Positions 51,194-60,513 of a DNA stretch of 64,000 nucleotides are shown here, piece after piece. The notes beneath the pieces are model-generated. The model was not told the DNA's origin. It ran no database searches and saw nothing but the letters and a program-made list of their open reading frames with translations. The stretch's first letter is position 1; each line of letters begins with the position of its first letter. A program made the position numbers and the translations under genes. Where the stretch lies: the NCBI RefSeq assembly GCF_021533215.1, contig NZ_JAJNKA010000001.1, forward strand, positions 434,001 to 498,000, in the 5' to 3' direction. The DNA comes from Portibacter lacus (lineage in GTDB: Bacteria > Bacteroidota > Bacteroidia > Chitinophagales > Saprospiraceae).

Positions 51194-51199
51194 CAAATT

Positions 51200-51922
51200 G
51201 TGAATCTTTGCATAGATATAGGAAATTCATTTGCTAAACTTGCAATTGTAGATAACAATAAGGTTCTACATAAAGATGTAGTCCAGAAAATATATGTTTC
51301 TCTTATCAAAGAGATAAAGAAAAAATATGACTTTGAAAAAGTGATTGTCGGAGCGAGTGGGAAGCTACCAAAGTCGATAATGCACCACTTAGACCGGAAT
51401 TATCATCTACTCGTATTAAATACCAGTACGAAGTTGCCGATTGAAATTGGATATAAAACACCTGATACATTGGGGAGAGATCGAATAGCAGCTGTAGTTG
51501 GTGCTAATGCACTCGAACCAGAATTAGATCACTGTGTTATAGATATCGGTACTTGTATAACATTCGATGTTATTTTGAAGTCAAAATTATTTGTTGGTGG
51601 AAATATTAGTCCCGGAGTGGAATTAAGATTAAAGTCAATGAATGATTATACGGCTAGGCTACCGCTAGTAAAACGTGGCAGTTTAGATCAATTATTAGGA
51701 GAAACAACAGAAGAAGCGCTTCAAAATGGAGCAACTATAGGTACACTTTTGGAAATTGAATCGTTTATAGAAAGAATTAAGCAGAAGTATAAAGGTATTC
51801 GAACTACTTTAACAGGTGGAGATGCTGATTTTTTTGCAAAGAAATTTGATTCTGATATATTTGTAAATCCAAATTTGGTCCTTATAGGATTAAATGAAAT
51901 AATGAATTTTAATGTACAATAA
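51200..51922 (+). CDS. coaX: Type III pantothenate kinase
   Basis: A 240-residue kinase that phosphorylates pantothenate in the first step of coenzyme A synthesis. It has the ASKHA-fold phosphate loop NLCIDIGNSFAKLAIV, TPDTLGRDRIAAVVGAN, the catalytic-Asp region CVIDIGTCITFDVI, and GGNISPGVELRLKSMNDYTA followed by LPLV and ATIGTLLEIESFI. Start GTG at 51200. It overlaps the next gene by 11 bp and follows purH by 6 bp, in one operon. It needs a monovalent cation like other CoaX proteins (family knowledge). Confidence 0.95.
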   Translation: MNLCIDIGNSFAKLAIVDNNKVLHKDVVQKIYVSLIKEIKKKYDFEKVIVGASGKLPKSIMHHLDRNYHLLVLNTSTKLPIEIGYKTPDTLGRDRIAAVVGANALEPELDHCVIDIGTCITFDVILKSKLFVGGNISPGVELRLKSMNDYTARLPLVKRGSLDQLLGETTEEALQNGATIGTLLEIESFIERIKQKYKGIRTTLTGGDADFFAKKFDSDIFVNPNLVLIGLNEIMNFNVQ

Positions 51923-53237
51923 AATAAAATATCTATTGATATGCAGTGTGTTATTGCCTTTTATGGCTGGAGCACAGCAAGTAGATAACTCACCATTTTC
52001 TAGCTTCGGAATAGGTAATCTTCATTCAGATGACCTAGCATTTTACCAAGGGTTCGGTGGTCTAGGTGCTTCTTACATAGATCCTTTTCATATTAATATC
52101 AAAAACCCGGCGAGTTATGCATTTTTAAACTCAGCGGCCTATGAAATGGGCGTAAGTGCAAGGTACCAGCAAACTAGTGACGGAGAGAATAAAAATTTAG
52201 GTTGGCATGGGAATCTAGATTATCTAGTGTTAGGTTTTCCCTTAAGAAATCCGATTAACGCATCTCTGGATCCAATAAAAAGAGACTGGAAATTTGGAAT
52301 GAGTTTGTTTCTTAAGCCTCATTCGACGGTCGGTTACAACATCAGTACGATACAGAACGATTCGAATCTGGGGAGTTATCAAAATAATTTCGAAGGATAT
52401 GGCGGTACCTATAAAATGATGTGGGGGAATGCTGCGAAGTATAAATCTTTCAGTTTTGGTGCTAATGTTGGGTACTTATTCGGGAATATTAATTTCAATG
52501 AGAATATTTATTTCGAAGATGACATCTATACTTTTGAAAATAGATATGCTATTGACTACAATGTAAATGGATTCATCTGGGATGCAGGAATGATATACAG
52601 TTGGTTTATCAATAAGGATGCCTATGAAAAAGATAAGAGTGTAAAAACTAAAGTGTTGAATATTGGTGTCTATGGTAATTCTGCACAGAAGTTTTATTCT
52701 ATTAATGATGTTACCAAAGAAAGCCTTTATACTTCTCTTACTTTGACGGATACACTAGTTTCTGATTTAGGCGTAAAAGGAGAAGGAACTTTGCCTGCAG
52801 AGTTAGGATTCGGAGCAACTTATTACGGTGATAACAAGTATGTAATTGGGTTCAATTACGAATACGGAGCTTGGAGCCAATACAGAAATTCTGTAAGAAA
52901 TGAAACTTTAATGGATTCTTGGAAGTTAACATTAGGAGGGTCATACCGTCCCGATGTGAAATCATTCAATAATTACTTTAAAAGAATTGCCTATAAATTC
53001 GGCGTATTCTACCAAAAGGATCCTCAAGTCATTGACAATATTCAAATAACTGATACTGGAATTAACCTCGGCGCAAGCTTTCCATTTTATTATCAGCGAA
53101 AAATTTCTCATATTAACGCTGCTTTTAGATTTGGAGTTAAAGGAACAGGGACACCTATTCAAGAAAGATATGGAAAAGTTACACTTGGATTCACGTTCAA
53201 TGATGATCAGTGGTTTATTAAAAGAAAATACAATTAA
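51912..53237 (+). CDS. Outer-membrane beta-barrel protein
   Basis: A 441-residue protein with a signal peptide (~1-20, ...FMAGAQ). It opens DNSPFSSFGIGNLHSDDLAF and NIKNPASYAFLNSAAYEMGV, the Gly/Asn-rich hatch-like N-terminus of Bacteroidota FadL/OmpP1-like barrels. Many amphipathic strands follow (KFGMSLFLKPHSTVGYNIST, SFGANVGYLFGNINFN, GFGATYYGDNKYVIGFNYEY), and the last strand is VTLGFTFNDDQWFIKRKYN. It may transport hydrophobic compounds. It overlaps coaX by 11 bp and is followed by a TPR protein, an arrangement I believe recurs in this phylum. Confidence 0.78.
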   Translation: MYNKIKYLLICSVLLPFMAGAQQVDNSPFSSFGIGNLHSDDLAFYQGFGGLGASYIDPFHINIKNPASYAFLNSAAYEMGVSARYQQTSDGENKNLGWHGNLDYLVLGFPLRNPINASLDPIKRDWKFGMSLFLKPHSTVGYNISTIQNDSNLGSYQNNFEGYGGTYKMMWGNAAKYKSFSFGANVGYLFGNINFNENIYFEDDIYTFENRYAIDYNVNGFIWDAGMIYSWFINKDAYEKDKSVKTKVLNIGVYGNSAQKFYSINDVTKESLYTSLTLTDTLVSDLGVKGEGTLPAELGFGATYYGDNKYVIGFNYEYGAWSQYRNSVRNETLMDSWKLTLGGSYRPDVKSFNNYFKRIAYKFGVFYQKDPQVIDNIQITDTGINLGASFPFYYQRKISHINAAFRFGVKGTGTPIQERYGKVTLGFTFNDDQWFIKRKYN

Positions 53238-53269
53238 GACAATAATTTTTGCGAAACTTAAACAAAGTG

Positions 53270-54685
53270 ATGATGTTTAGAAATGCTATTTTAACACTTA
53301 TAATGATTGCATTTACATTTGCAGGTGTAAATGCTCAATGCGAAACCTGGATAGGTTCGTCTCAGAAAGATGCGGCTGAAAATGCGCACTCGATCTATAG
53401 AGCGGCCCTTAAAACTGATGATTTTAAAATTGCTTTTGAAAATTGGCAAATAGCTTATGGTATTGCTCCTGCAGCAGATGGGCTTAGAGATTTTCATTAT
53501 ACAGATGGTATAAAATTATATAAACAGTTATACAAAGCTGAGACAGACGAAGCGCAGAAAAAAGAATATGCGGCTAAAATTTTAGAGCTTTATGATCAAG
53601 CAATCGAATGCTATAGAAACAAAGCCATTAAGCTAAAATGTGATGCTTCTGAAGATTGCTATTCTAATAGAATCTCATACTTACAAGGGAGAAAAGGTTA
53701 CGATATGTATTATGAGTTAAGACAACCATATACTACGAATATTGCAGTCTTAGAAGAAGCGATAGAAACAGGTGGAAATAATGTAGAATATACAGTATTA
53801 ACACCACTTGGTTATATGATCGTTGATCAGTACATTGCTGAAAAAGTAGATGCTGAGAAAGCAAGAGCAGTTCATAAACTTCTAAATGAAATTGCTGAAT
53901 ATAATGTTGTTAATAGTGATAAATATGGTGCTTACTACCAGCAAGCTATCGATGCAGTAAATGGAAAATTTGCACAAATCGAAAGAAGTATTTTCGATTG
54001 TGATTACTTCCTAGAAAAATTAAGACCAGAATATGAGGAGGATCCAGACAACATCGAGAATGTTAAAGATCTATACAATGAATTGAAAAGAAGAGGTTGT
54101 GCAGATGACCTTCCGATTATGATGGAGATGAAGGAGAAGTATGAGGTTTGGGCTGCTAAAGTAAATGCAGAAAAGAAAGCTGAATTCGAAGCAAATAATC
54201 CAGCAATCATGGCTAAGAAGTTATATGATGATGGTGACTTCCAAGGAGCACTTGATAAATATGACGAAGCTTTAGCTAATGAAGAGGATATGGACAAGAA
54301 AGCAACGTATCACTTCGCTAAATCTTCTATCTTATATAGAAAAATGAAAAAATATGCGGCTGCAAGAGCAGAAGCTAGAAAGGCTGCAGAAGCTAGACCA
54401 AACTGGGGGCGACCTTATATGTTAATCGGAGATATGTACGGAGCAACTGCAAGAACATGTGGAGATTCTTGGAATCAGAGATTAGCGATTATCGCAGCTA
54501 TAGAAAAGTATGGATATGCTAAATCAATAGATCCAGAAGTAGAAGAAGATGCTAAGTCAAGAATGAGTAAGTATTATGCTTCTCTTCCATCTCAAGAGGA
54601 AGCATTTATGAGAAAAGTAAAAAAAGGAGATAGAGTAAATGTAGGTTGCTGGATCGGTGAGACAGTTGCTGTTAACTTTAGATAA
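53270..54685 (+). CDS. Secreted tetratricopeptide-repeat protein
   Basis: About 471 residues from ATG 53270; a TTG at 53249 could add seven residues. After the signal peptide (...TFAGVNAQ) the protein is helical, with TPR-like pairs: KDAAENAHSIYRAALKTDDF, AAKILELYDQAIECYRNKAI, and near the C-terminus AKKLYDDGDFQGALDKYDEA, TYHFAKSSILYRKMKKYAAA, RPNWGRPYMLIGDMYGATAR. TPR proteins scaffold complexes in the envelope. It begins 32 bp after the barrel gene and ends at a strong terminator, so it closes the purH-coaX operon. A partner role with the barrel is likely but unproven. Confidence 0.82.
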   Translation: MMFRNAILTLIMIAFTFAGVNAQCETWIGSSQKDAAENAHSIYRAALKTDDFKIAFENWQIAYGIAPAADGLRDFHYTDGIKLYKQLYKAETDEAQKKEYAAKILELYDQAIECYRNKAIKLKCDASEDCYSNRISYLQGRKGYDMYYELRQPYTTNIAVLEEAIETGGNNVEYTVLTPLGYMIVDQYIAEKVDAEKARAVHKLLNEIAEYNVVNSDKYGAYYQQAIDAVNGKFAQIERSIFDCDYFLEKLRPEYEEDPDNIENVKDLYNELKRRGCADDLPIMMEMKEKYEVWAAKVNAEKKAEFEANNPAIMAKKLYDDGDFQGALDKYDEALANEEDMDKKATYHFAKSSILYRKMKKYAAARAEARKAAEARPNWGRPYMLIGDMYGATARTCGDSWNQRLAIIAAIEKYGYAKSIDPEVEEDAKSRMSKYYASLPSQEEAFMRKVKKGDRVNVGCWIGETVAVNFR

Positions 54686-54710
54686 GACATTACTTAATCG
54701 AAAATATACG

Positions 54711-54743
54711 AAGGGTGGTTTCCATAGGAAGCTGCCCTTTTTT
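54711..54743 (+). terminator. Intrinsic terminator of the purH-coaX-OMP-TPR operon
   Basis: AAGGGTGGTTTCC pairs with GGAAGCTGCCCTT across an ATA loop over 13 bp, including three G-U pairs, followed by six T. It lies 26 bp after the TPR gene stop. Confidence 0.88.
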
Positions 54744-55033
54744 ATTGCTCTCAATTGTTTCTTTAGAATCAAGCTAGGTTATTTACGATTATAAAAGCTA
54801 GCGCTATCCTTTTAGTTGTTTAGGTATGACGCAAAACGATCTGTGAAACAATGATCATGGAATAGCTTTATATCATTAAAGAGAATAGAAATAGGGTGGC
54901 CTTGCTTTTGATGAATAAGGAAGTTATGAGTGATCTTATTTGCGAAAGGAAGATAGTGGCTGAAAAGCTCTGAAATGCGGTAAAAATGCAAAGAAAAGAA
55001 TACTTTATTGGTAAAATGATCATTTGGCAAAAG
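54744..55033. other. Gene-free gap with no clear feature
   Basis: The 290 bp between two convergent terminators hold a 72-codon minus-strand frame (54812-55030) rich in Phe and His, but it has no recognisable domain or leader. I see nothing I can support as a gene here. Confidence 0.4.
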
Positions 55034-55075
55034 AAAAAAATCTCAGCTGACATAAATGACTTTGTCAGCTGAGAT
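55034..55075 (-). terminator. Intrinsic terminator of the prx-clpS-aat-amidase run
   Basis: ATCTCAGCTGACA and TGTCAGCTGAGAT form a perfect 13-bp stem around a 10-base loop. Reading the minus strand, it is followed by seven U. It starts 15 bp after the stop of the PD40-like gene and ends the ~7.8-kb minus-strand gene run. Confidence 0.9.
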
Positions 55076-55090
55076 AGTATTTATTTGTAC

Positions 55091-55852
55091 TTATAGATTA
55101 ATTAAATATACATCATTTTCTGGTGTACTAAATATTAATTTTGTACCATTTTGATTTACGGATGGATACAAAGGAATTAAATCAGTTTTCTGAGTTAATT
55201 CTTTTCTTGTATTATCCTTAATGTTTTCTATGAAAATTTCCGATGATTCGTACTGGTATCCGTCATCTTCGATCATTGCATATACGATCTCATCATCATT
55301 CACCCACGAAGGAAATTCCGCTCCCTTGATTTCTTTAATAATATTTCCTTCTAGATCAGAAACATAACTTCCTAGTCCAGTTGCTCTAAATATTATTTTA
55401 GACTTATCAGGAGAAAGCGAAACATTAATGTAATCCTGCTCTCCTATAGGTTGAATTACATTTTTACTACCATTATTCATAATGACAATAGATCGAAGAT
55501 CACTAGCATGCCAAGCAGAAATGCCTTTGGTTTTGTTTCCTAGACTACTTTGCTTTCCAGATTTTAGACTTACAGCATATTCCTTCTTATCATCTTTGAC
55601 AATAACATTTTGTCCATCGATAACAAAAAGACTTGATTGCCCAGCAATTAACCTGTCCGCTGTTGCTTCGATATCGAAAGATCTAATTTCCTTAGTTACA
55701 GAATTATAAATAACCGTTTTACCATCTTTAGCAAACTGGGTATTATGTCCTTTTATGCCAAGTAATTGTGGATTACTACTTTGTGCAATTCCACTACCTG
55801 CCTGAAAAATAAAGCAGATCAATAACGAGTATAAAATATATATATTCTTCAT
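55091..55852 (-). CDS. Secreted PD40/WD40-like beta-propeller protein
   Basis: A 253-residue protein with a signal peptide (MKNIYILYSLLICFIF... AQ). The mature part has short propeller blades like those of TolB/DPP-type PD40 repeats (GKTVIYNSVTKEIRSFDI, SLSPDKSKIIFRATGLGSYV, PSWVNDDEIVYAMIEDDGYQ, SVNQNGTKLIFSTPENDVYL). It is a paralogue of the lipoprotein at 60514-61398 (shared PSWVNDDE / PSWINDNE and IEDDG / IKDDG stretches) but lacks the lipid anchor. Its first ~30 residues nearly match those of the upstream gene. It is last in the operon, 11 bp after the upstream stop. Confidence 0.75.
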   Translation of the reverse strand: MKNIYILYSLLICFIFQAGSGIAQSSNPQLLGIKGHNTQFAKDGKTVIYNSVTKEIRSFDIEATADRLIAGQSSLFVIDGQNVIVKDDKKEYAVSLKSGKQSSLGNKTKGISAWHASDLRSIVIMNNGSKNVIQPIGEQDYINVSLSPDKSKIIFRATGLGSYVSDLEGNIIKEIKGAEFPSWVNDDEIVYAMIEDDGYQYESSEIFIENIKDNTRKELTQKTDLIPLYPSVNQNGTKLIFSTPENDVYLINL

Positions 55853-55863
55853 TCTTAAATTCT

Positions 55864-58242
55864 TTATAACTTGATAAATTGTAATGTTTCTATATTCCTG
55901 TCAGTAGCAACAGAGATAATATATGTACCAGTAGGCCATTCTTCTGAAGGAATGCTGATAGACGTTTTATTAGATGATAACTGTACTTCATCATTAAGCA
56001 TCACTTTACCATCGATACTAACGACTCTTAATTGTGCTTGACCCTGAATGTTGTTTAATGAGGTCAATGTCAAGTTAGAAGTAGATGTACTTGGGTTAGG
56101 ATAGACTAACAATTGAACATCATTAGAAAGCGCTAGTTCTTCTGTTCCTACAACATCTTGTCCTATTTCGAAATAGATTAATATTTGTCTTAGTAGATCT
56201 TCTTGATCTGCAAGAGGTGCTGATTCAATAGTAATCCCTGTTGTAATAACTCCTCCTTCTTCCGTTCCTTCTGGAAATAATCCTTTATATCCTATAGCAG
56301 CAGTTCCTCCAGGTGCAGCATAATTCATAAGTGCAGTTGCTCCTTCTGATGGATTGAATGCATCTGGGTAATCTTCCACATAAATTGTCCCAAATTGAAC
56401 TACAACTCCTGCAAACACAGTGGAGTCAATTCCAGTTGCTGGTGAGAAACTAGCATCTCCATCTTCTGCATATGCTGCTTTTAGATATTCATTGATAAAT
56501 GCTTTATCGTCTAAACTTCCTTTATTATCAAGATCCCAACCTAATTCTGAACCTGAAACAACTAATTTTCCACCATTTTGAAGGTAGCTTTTTATGTAGC
56601 CTTGTTCTGCAGTAGTTAATGTTTCGTCCACTGTAGACTCATCTCCTAAGAACCATATGACTAAGTCGAACTGGTTTAGGACAGTTGAGTCTTCAGCAAT
56701 CTTCTCATTTGCCATTGAGCTGATATCTAAGTCTTGTGAGTTTCTTAAACCCATTAAATAACCCGTAACAAAATCGTGCGTTGCTTCGCTGTAAGATCCT
56801 GATGTTCTGTCGAAACCATCTACGATTAATACTTTTTCATTTTCACTATTGCTAGCTCTTGAATACGTATCTCCGAAACCACTTTCTGCACCTGTCACGG
56901 AAACAGCAGCCAATCTAAAGTGATGAACTGGTCCTTCTGGAACATCCACAAAATCACTTTGCGAAGCTATCGATACCTCAGTTATGTCTAATGTCAATGT
57001 GGTCTCGTCAGCAGCCAATGCCCACGAATTCAATGAATCATTCGTCGCATAATAAAGTCTATATCCACCGAAAGATGGTTCTGGATTAGCCAACCAACTT
57101 GCATATACGCCATCGCCACCTTCTACCGTCTGAATAGAAGTTAATTGTGGATCTGAAGGAGCACTTACATGTTGTACTATTTCAAAGTAGTCTAAAATTT
57201 TACTTAATAAAGCTTCTTGATCTTCTACAAGAGCAGTCTCTAACGTAATACCCATTGTAATCACTCCACCTTCTACTGTACCTTCAGGAAATAATCCTCT
57301 GTATCCTACAGCTGCATTTCCTCCTGGAGCATTATACTTAAGAAGCGCGGTTGCTCCTTCTGCAGGTGTGAATTCATCTGGATAATCTTCTACATAAGTT
57401 ACACCAAATGGAATTTCTAAACCTTCAAAAATAGTAGAGTCAATTCCAGATGCAGGTGTGAAACTAATATCTCCATCTCCTGCATAAATTGCTTTTAGAT
57501 ATTGATTGATAAATGCTTTATCGTCTTCACTTCCTTTATTTTCAAGATCCCAACCTAATTCTGAACCAGAAACAACTAATTTACCTCCATTATTTAGGTA
57601 AGCCTTAACGTATCCTTGTTCTGCAGTAGAAAACGTTTCGTCTACTGTAGAATTATCACCTAAGAACCACACAACTAAGTCATACTGACTAAGAATCGTT
57701 GAATCTTCTGCAATTTTATCATGTGACAAAGAGCTAATATCTAAATTTTGAGAGTTTCTTAAACCTATTAAGTAACCCGTCACAAAATCGTGTGAAGCTT
57801 CTTTATACGATCCGGAAATTCTATCAAAACCATCGACAATTAAAACTTTATCATTGCCACTAAAGCTTGATTTTGAATAAGTGTCACTAATATCACTTTC
57901 TTCTCCAGTGCCAGAAACAGCAACCAATCTAAAGTGATAAACAGTAGTATCTGGAACATCCACGAAATCGCTCTGTGAAGCAATTGAAATTTCTGTCTGA
58001 TCAGATGTCAATGTTGTTTCATCAGCAGCTAAAGCCCACGAATTCAAAGAATCATTCGTCGCATAGTAAAGTCTATATCCTACAGCAGTTGTATCAGAAC
58101 CTACCCAGCTTGCGTAAACTCCATCATTGTCCTCGACCGTTTGAATAGAAGTTAATTGTGGACTACCTGTTTGTGCTAAGGCACTACCTGCCTGAAAAAT
58201 AAAGCAGATGATTAAGGTGAATAATATGTTTATGTTTTTCAT
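55864..58242 (-). CDS. Secreted protein with two FnIII + glutamine-amidotransferase-like modules and T9SS tail
   Basis: A 792-residue protein from the ATG at 58242; an upstream in-frame start at 58299 would overlap the previous gene and push the signal peptide inward. After the signal peptide (1-24) come two copies of a ~335-residue module (27-359 and 362-697). Each is a fibronectin-III-like part (QLTSIQTV..GDGVYASWLA, FGGYRLYYATND) and an alpha/beta part (KVLIVDGFDR, HDFVTGYL, DLVVWFLGD.STVDE, EQGYVKAYLNNGGKLVVSGS, EGGVITMGITLE) resembling ThuA/class I glutamine-amidotransferase folds. The T9SS tail (VYPNPSTSTSNL, GTYIISVATDRN) fills 705-792. No enzymatic Cys/His is evident. Co-transcribed with the amidase. 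Confidence 0.82.
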   Translation of the reverse strand: MKNINILFTLIICFIFQAGSALAQTGSPQLTSIQTVEDNDGVYASWVGSDTTAVGYRLYYATNDSLNSWALAADETTLTSDQTEISIASQSDFVDVPDTTVYHFRLVAVSGTGEESDISDTYSKSSFSGNDKVLIVDGFDRISGSYKEASHDFVTGYLIGLRNSQNLDISSLSHDKIAEDSTILSQYDLVVWFLGDNSTVDETFSTAEQGYVKAYLNNGGKLVVSGSELGWDLENKGSEDDKAFINQYLKAIYAGDGDISFTPASGIDSTIFEGLEIPFGVTYVEDYPDEFTPAEGATALLKYNAPGGNAAVGYRGLFPEGTVEGGVITMGITLETALVEDQEALLSKILDYFEIVQHVSAPSDPQLTSIQTVEGGDGVYASWLANPEPSFGGYRLYYATNDSLNSWALAADETTLTLDITEVSIASQSDFVDVPEGPVHHFRLAAVSVTGAESGFGDTYSRASNSENEKVLIVDGFDRTSGSYSEATHDFVTGYLMGLRNSQDLDISSMANEKIAEDSTVLNQFDLVIWFLGDESTVDETLTTAEQGYIKSYLQNGGKLVVSGSELGWDLDNKGSLDDKAFINEYLKAAYAEDGDASFSPATGIDSTVFAGVVVQFGTIYVEDYPDAFNPSEGATALMNYAAPGGTAAIGYKGLFPEGTEEGGVITTGITIESAPLADQEDLLRQILIYFEIGQDVVGTEELALSNDVQLLVYPNPSTSTSNLTLTSLNNIQGQAQLRVVSIDGKVMLNDEVQLSSNKTSISIPSEEWPTGTYIISVATDRNIETLQFIKL

Positions 58243-58252
58243 TCTTGTGTTG

Positions 58253-60508
58253 TTATAATTTGATAAATAATAATGTGTTAATATCGTTTTCACTTGCAAC
58301 GGATAAGAAATATGTACCCGCTGGCCATTGTTCTGAAGGAAGTGCTATTGTTCTGCTATTTGAATTCATATGGATGCTTTTGTTAAGTATGATTTCACCA
58401 TTGATGTTAACTGCAGTCAATTGAACTTGATCCAGAATAGTATTTGGTGAGGTCAATGTTAAAATTGCCCCATTTGAGCTTGGGTTAGGTTTTACCGCTA
58501 AGTCAACGTTGTGAGATAACGCTAAGTCATCAGTTGAAACAACGTCCTCTCCTATACCGAAGTATATTAAAATTTGTCCTAGTAGATCTTCTTGATCTTC
58601 GACCAAAGCAGATTCTAAGGTAATTCCCATAGTAACAACTCCGCCTGCTGTAGTTCCTTCTGGAAATACGCCTTTGTACCCAACTGCTGCAGTTCCTCCT
58701 GGATCTTTGTACTTCATTAGCGCTGTTGCTCCCTCAACAGGATTAAATTCATCTGGATAATCTTCTACATAGATTAACCCAAACTGAACCAATACACCTT
58801 CAAAAACAGTCGAATCAATACCAGTGGCTGGTGTGTAGTCTACAGAACCGTCTCCAGCATAATCTACCTTTAAGTAATCATTGACAAATGCTTTATCATC
58901 TTCACTTCCTTTATTGTCAAGATCCCAACCTATTTCTGAACCGGATGCAACTAAATGACCTCCATTGTTTAAGTAACTCTTAATATAACCTTGTTCTTTA
59001 GTTGAAAATGTTTCGTCTACTGTAGAATCATCTCCTACGAACCATACAATTAAATCATATTGGTTTAAGATCGTAGAATCTTCAGCAACCTTTTCGTTTT
59101 CCATGGAACTGATATCAAGTTCTTGTGAATTTCTTAAGCCTATCAAATAACCTGTCACAAAATTGTGAGTGGTTTCCTTATAAGAACCAGAGATTCTATC
59201 AAAACCATCAATAATTAAAACTTTAGGTCCATCATTATTACTTGACTTAGAATAAATATCACCGTATCCACTTTCTTCACCAGTAACAGAAACACCTACT
59301 AATCTAAAGTGATTAACCGGCCCTTCAGGAACGTCTACGAAATCAGCTTGGTTAGCTATAGATATTTCAGTTGTCTCAATAGTCAATGTACTTTCATCAG
59401 CAGCTAGTGCCCATGTATCCATATCGTCATTCGTCGCATAATAAAGTCTATATCCACCGAAAGTAGTTTCTGGGTTAGCCAGCCAGCTTGCGTATACACC
59501 GTCTCCGTCTGCTACAGTTTGAATAGAAGTTAAATGTGGATCTGAAGGAGGATTACCAAATCTGATCAAGGTTACATCTGCTTCTGTATATTCTCCTTTC
59601 TTAACAGTTATGGTTAATTCTTGTGTATCATAATCAGTTTTTTCTACGATCACATCATAATCACCAGGAGCTATTGAATCAAAGAAGTAAAATCCATTTT
59701 TAAACTGGTCTGTTGTATACGTTTTCTCATCGTCAGTTCCCGCATTAAACGTTACCTGTACATCATTAAGCGGATTGCCTTGTGAATCTGTCACAGCACC
59801 ACCCAATTCTCCCGTAGGAAGACTATCCTTTTCGAAATATTGCAAGAATGATTTAGTTAAGCCATAAGCAGCTCCTAATCGGTAATGCGTATTCATCAGT
59901 CTTCGTCCTTCATTGATATTAGAATGAAATGAAGCTTCAGATAATGTTCCTGGCATATTTAATCCGTTCAAAACACCTAGTCCGTTAGTAAATCCTGTGA
60001 ATGGGATATCAGCTCTATAAGATGTAGACTTTGTCTTCATGTACTTGTACAATTCTACAGACATGTACTCGCCCATTACTAAAGATTCTGGAAAATCTGC
60101 AGTTCCGTCTTCTGGTCCTGGATATAGAATTAGTGTGTAATTGATATCAGGATTACTAAATCCATTCGTGTGGAAAGAGTGAAAGTAATCAGCGTTAAAT
60201 GCATTTCCTACTTGAACGCGATCCGCAAGCGAAGGATCTCTATCTTCCGCATCTGGATCGTTTGTTGTTCTAGTAACTTTAACTTCTGCACCCAGATTCT
60301 TGAGTAGCCTTTCCATATGTAAAACAGCATCCCAGTTAGCGTCAGACTCGTAGTATAGTGTGTCTATCCCTAATTCTGTTTCTCTATCATTACTATCGTG
60401 TCCTCCATGTCCTGGATCTAGACAAATCCTAGTTCCTTCTAACTGGGCAGACAAGGAGGTGCAAACCCCAGCAAGAATAATTACTAAATAAAGTTTAAAA
60501 AGTTTCAT
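58253..60508 (-). CDS. Secreted N-acetylmuramoyl-L-alanine amidase with FnIII/GATase-like module and T9SS tail
   Basis: A 751-residue protein with a signal peptide (1-21). Residues 25-222 are an Amidase_3 zinc domain: ICLDPGHGGHDSND (first His), VKVTRTTNDPDAEDRDPSLA, DYFHSFHTNGFSN (second His region), and the terminal SEASFHSN with the catalytic Glu191. Residues ~233-314 form a carboxypeptidase-like regulatory domain (GGAVTDSQGNPLNDVQVTFN). Residues ~322-655 are one copy of the module found twice in the next gene. Residues ~665-751 form a T9SS domain (VKPNPSSNGAILTL, GTYFLSVASEND). It should cleave the peptide stem from glycan strands of peptidoglycan, outside the cell. Confidence 0.88.
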   Translation of the reverse strand: MKLFKLYLVIILAGVCTSLSAQLEGTRICLDPGHGGHDSNDRETELGIDTLYYESDANWDAVLHMERLLKNLGAEVKVTRTTNDPDAEDRDPSLADRVQVGNAFNADYFHSFHTNGFSNPDINYTLILYPGPEDGTADFPESLVMGEYMSVELYKYMKTKSTSYRADIPFTGFTNGLGVLNGLNMPGTLSEASFHSNINEGRRLMNTHYRLGAAYGLTKSFLQYFEKDSLPTGELGGAVTDSQGNPLNDVQVTFNAGTDDEKTYTTDQFKNGFYFFDSIAPGDYDVIVEKTDYDTQELTITVKKGEYTEADVTLIRFGNPPSDPHLTSIQTVADGDGVYASWLANPETTFGGYRLYYATNDDMDTWALAADESTLTIETTEISIANQADFVDVPEGPVNHFRLVGVSVTGEESGYGDIYSKSSNNDGPKVLIIDGFDRISGSYKETTHNFVTGYLIGLRNSQELDISSMENEKVAEDSTILNQYDLIVWFVGDDSTVDETFSTKEQGYIKSYLNNGGHLVASGSEIGWDLDNKGSEDDKAFVNDYLKVDYAGDGSVDYTPATGIDSTVFEGVLVQFGLIYVEDYPDEFNPVEGATALMKYKDPGGTAAVGYKGVFPEGTTAGGVVTMGITLESALVEDQEDLLGQILIYFGIGEDVVSTDDLALSHNVDLAVKPNPSSNGAILTLTSPNTILDQVQLTAVNINGEIILNKSIHMNSNSRTIALPSEQWPAGTYFLSVASENDINTLLFIKL

Positions 60509-60513
60509 AGTTG

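Noticed and set aside
54812-55030. Minus-strand 72-codon frame in a gap between terminators
   Set aside because: It is rich in Phe/His, with no domain, no leader and no partner gene; I could not support it, though it is longer than expected by chance.
58243-58299. Upstream start of the two-module protein at 58299
   Set aside because: It would overlap the amidase gene and bury the signal peptide; the ATG at 58242 gives a normal one.
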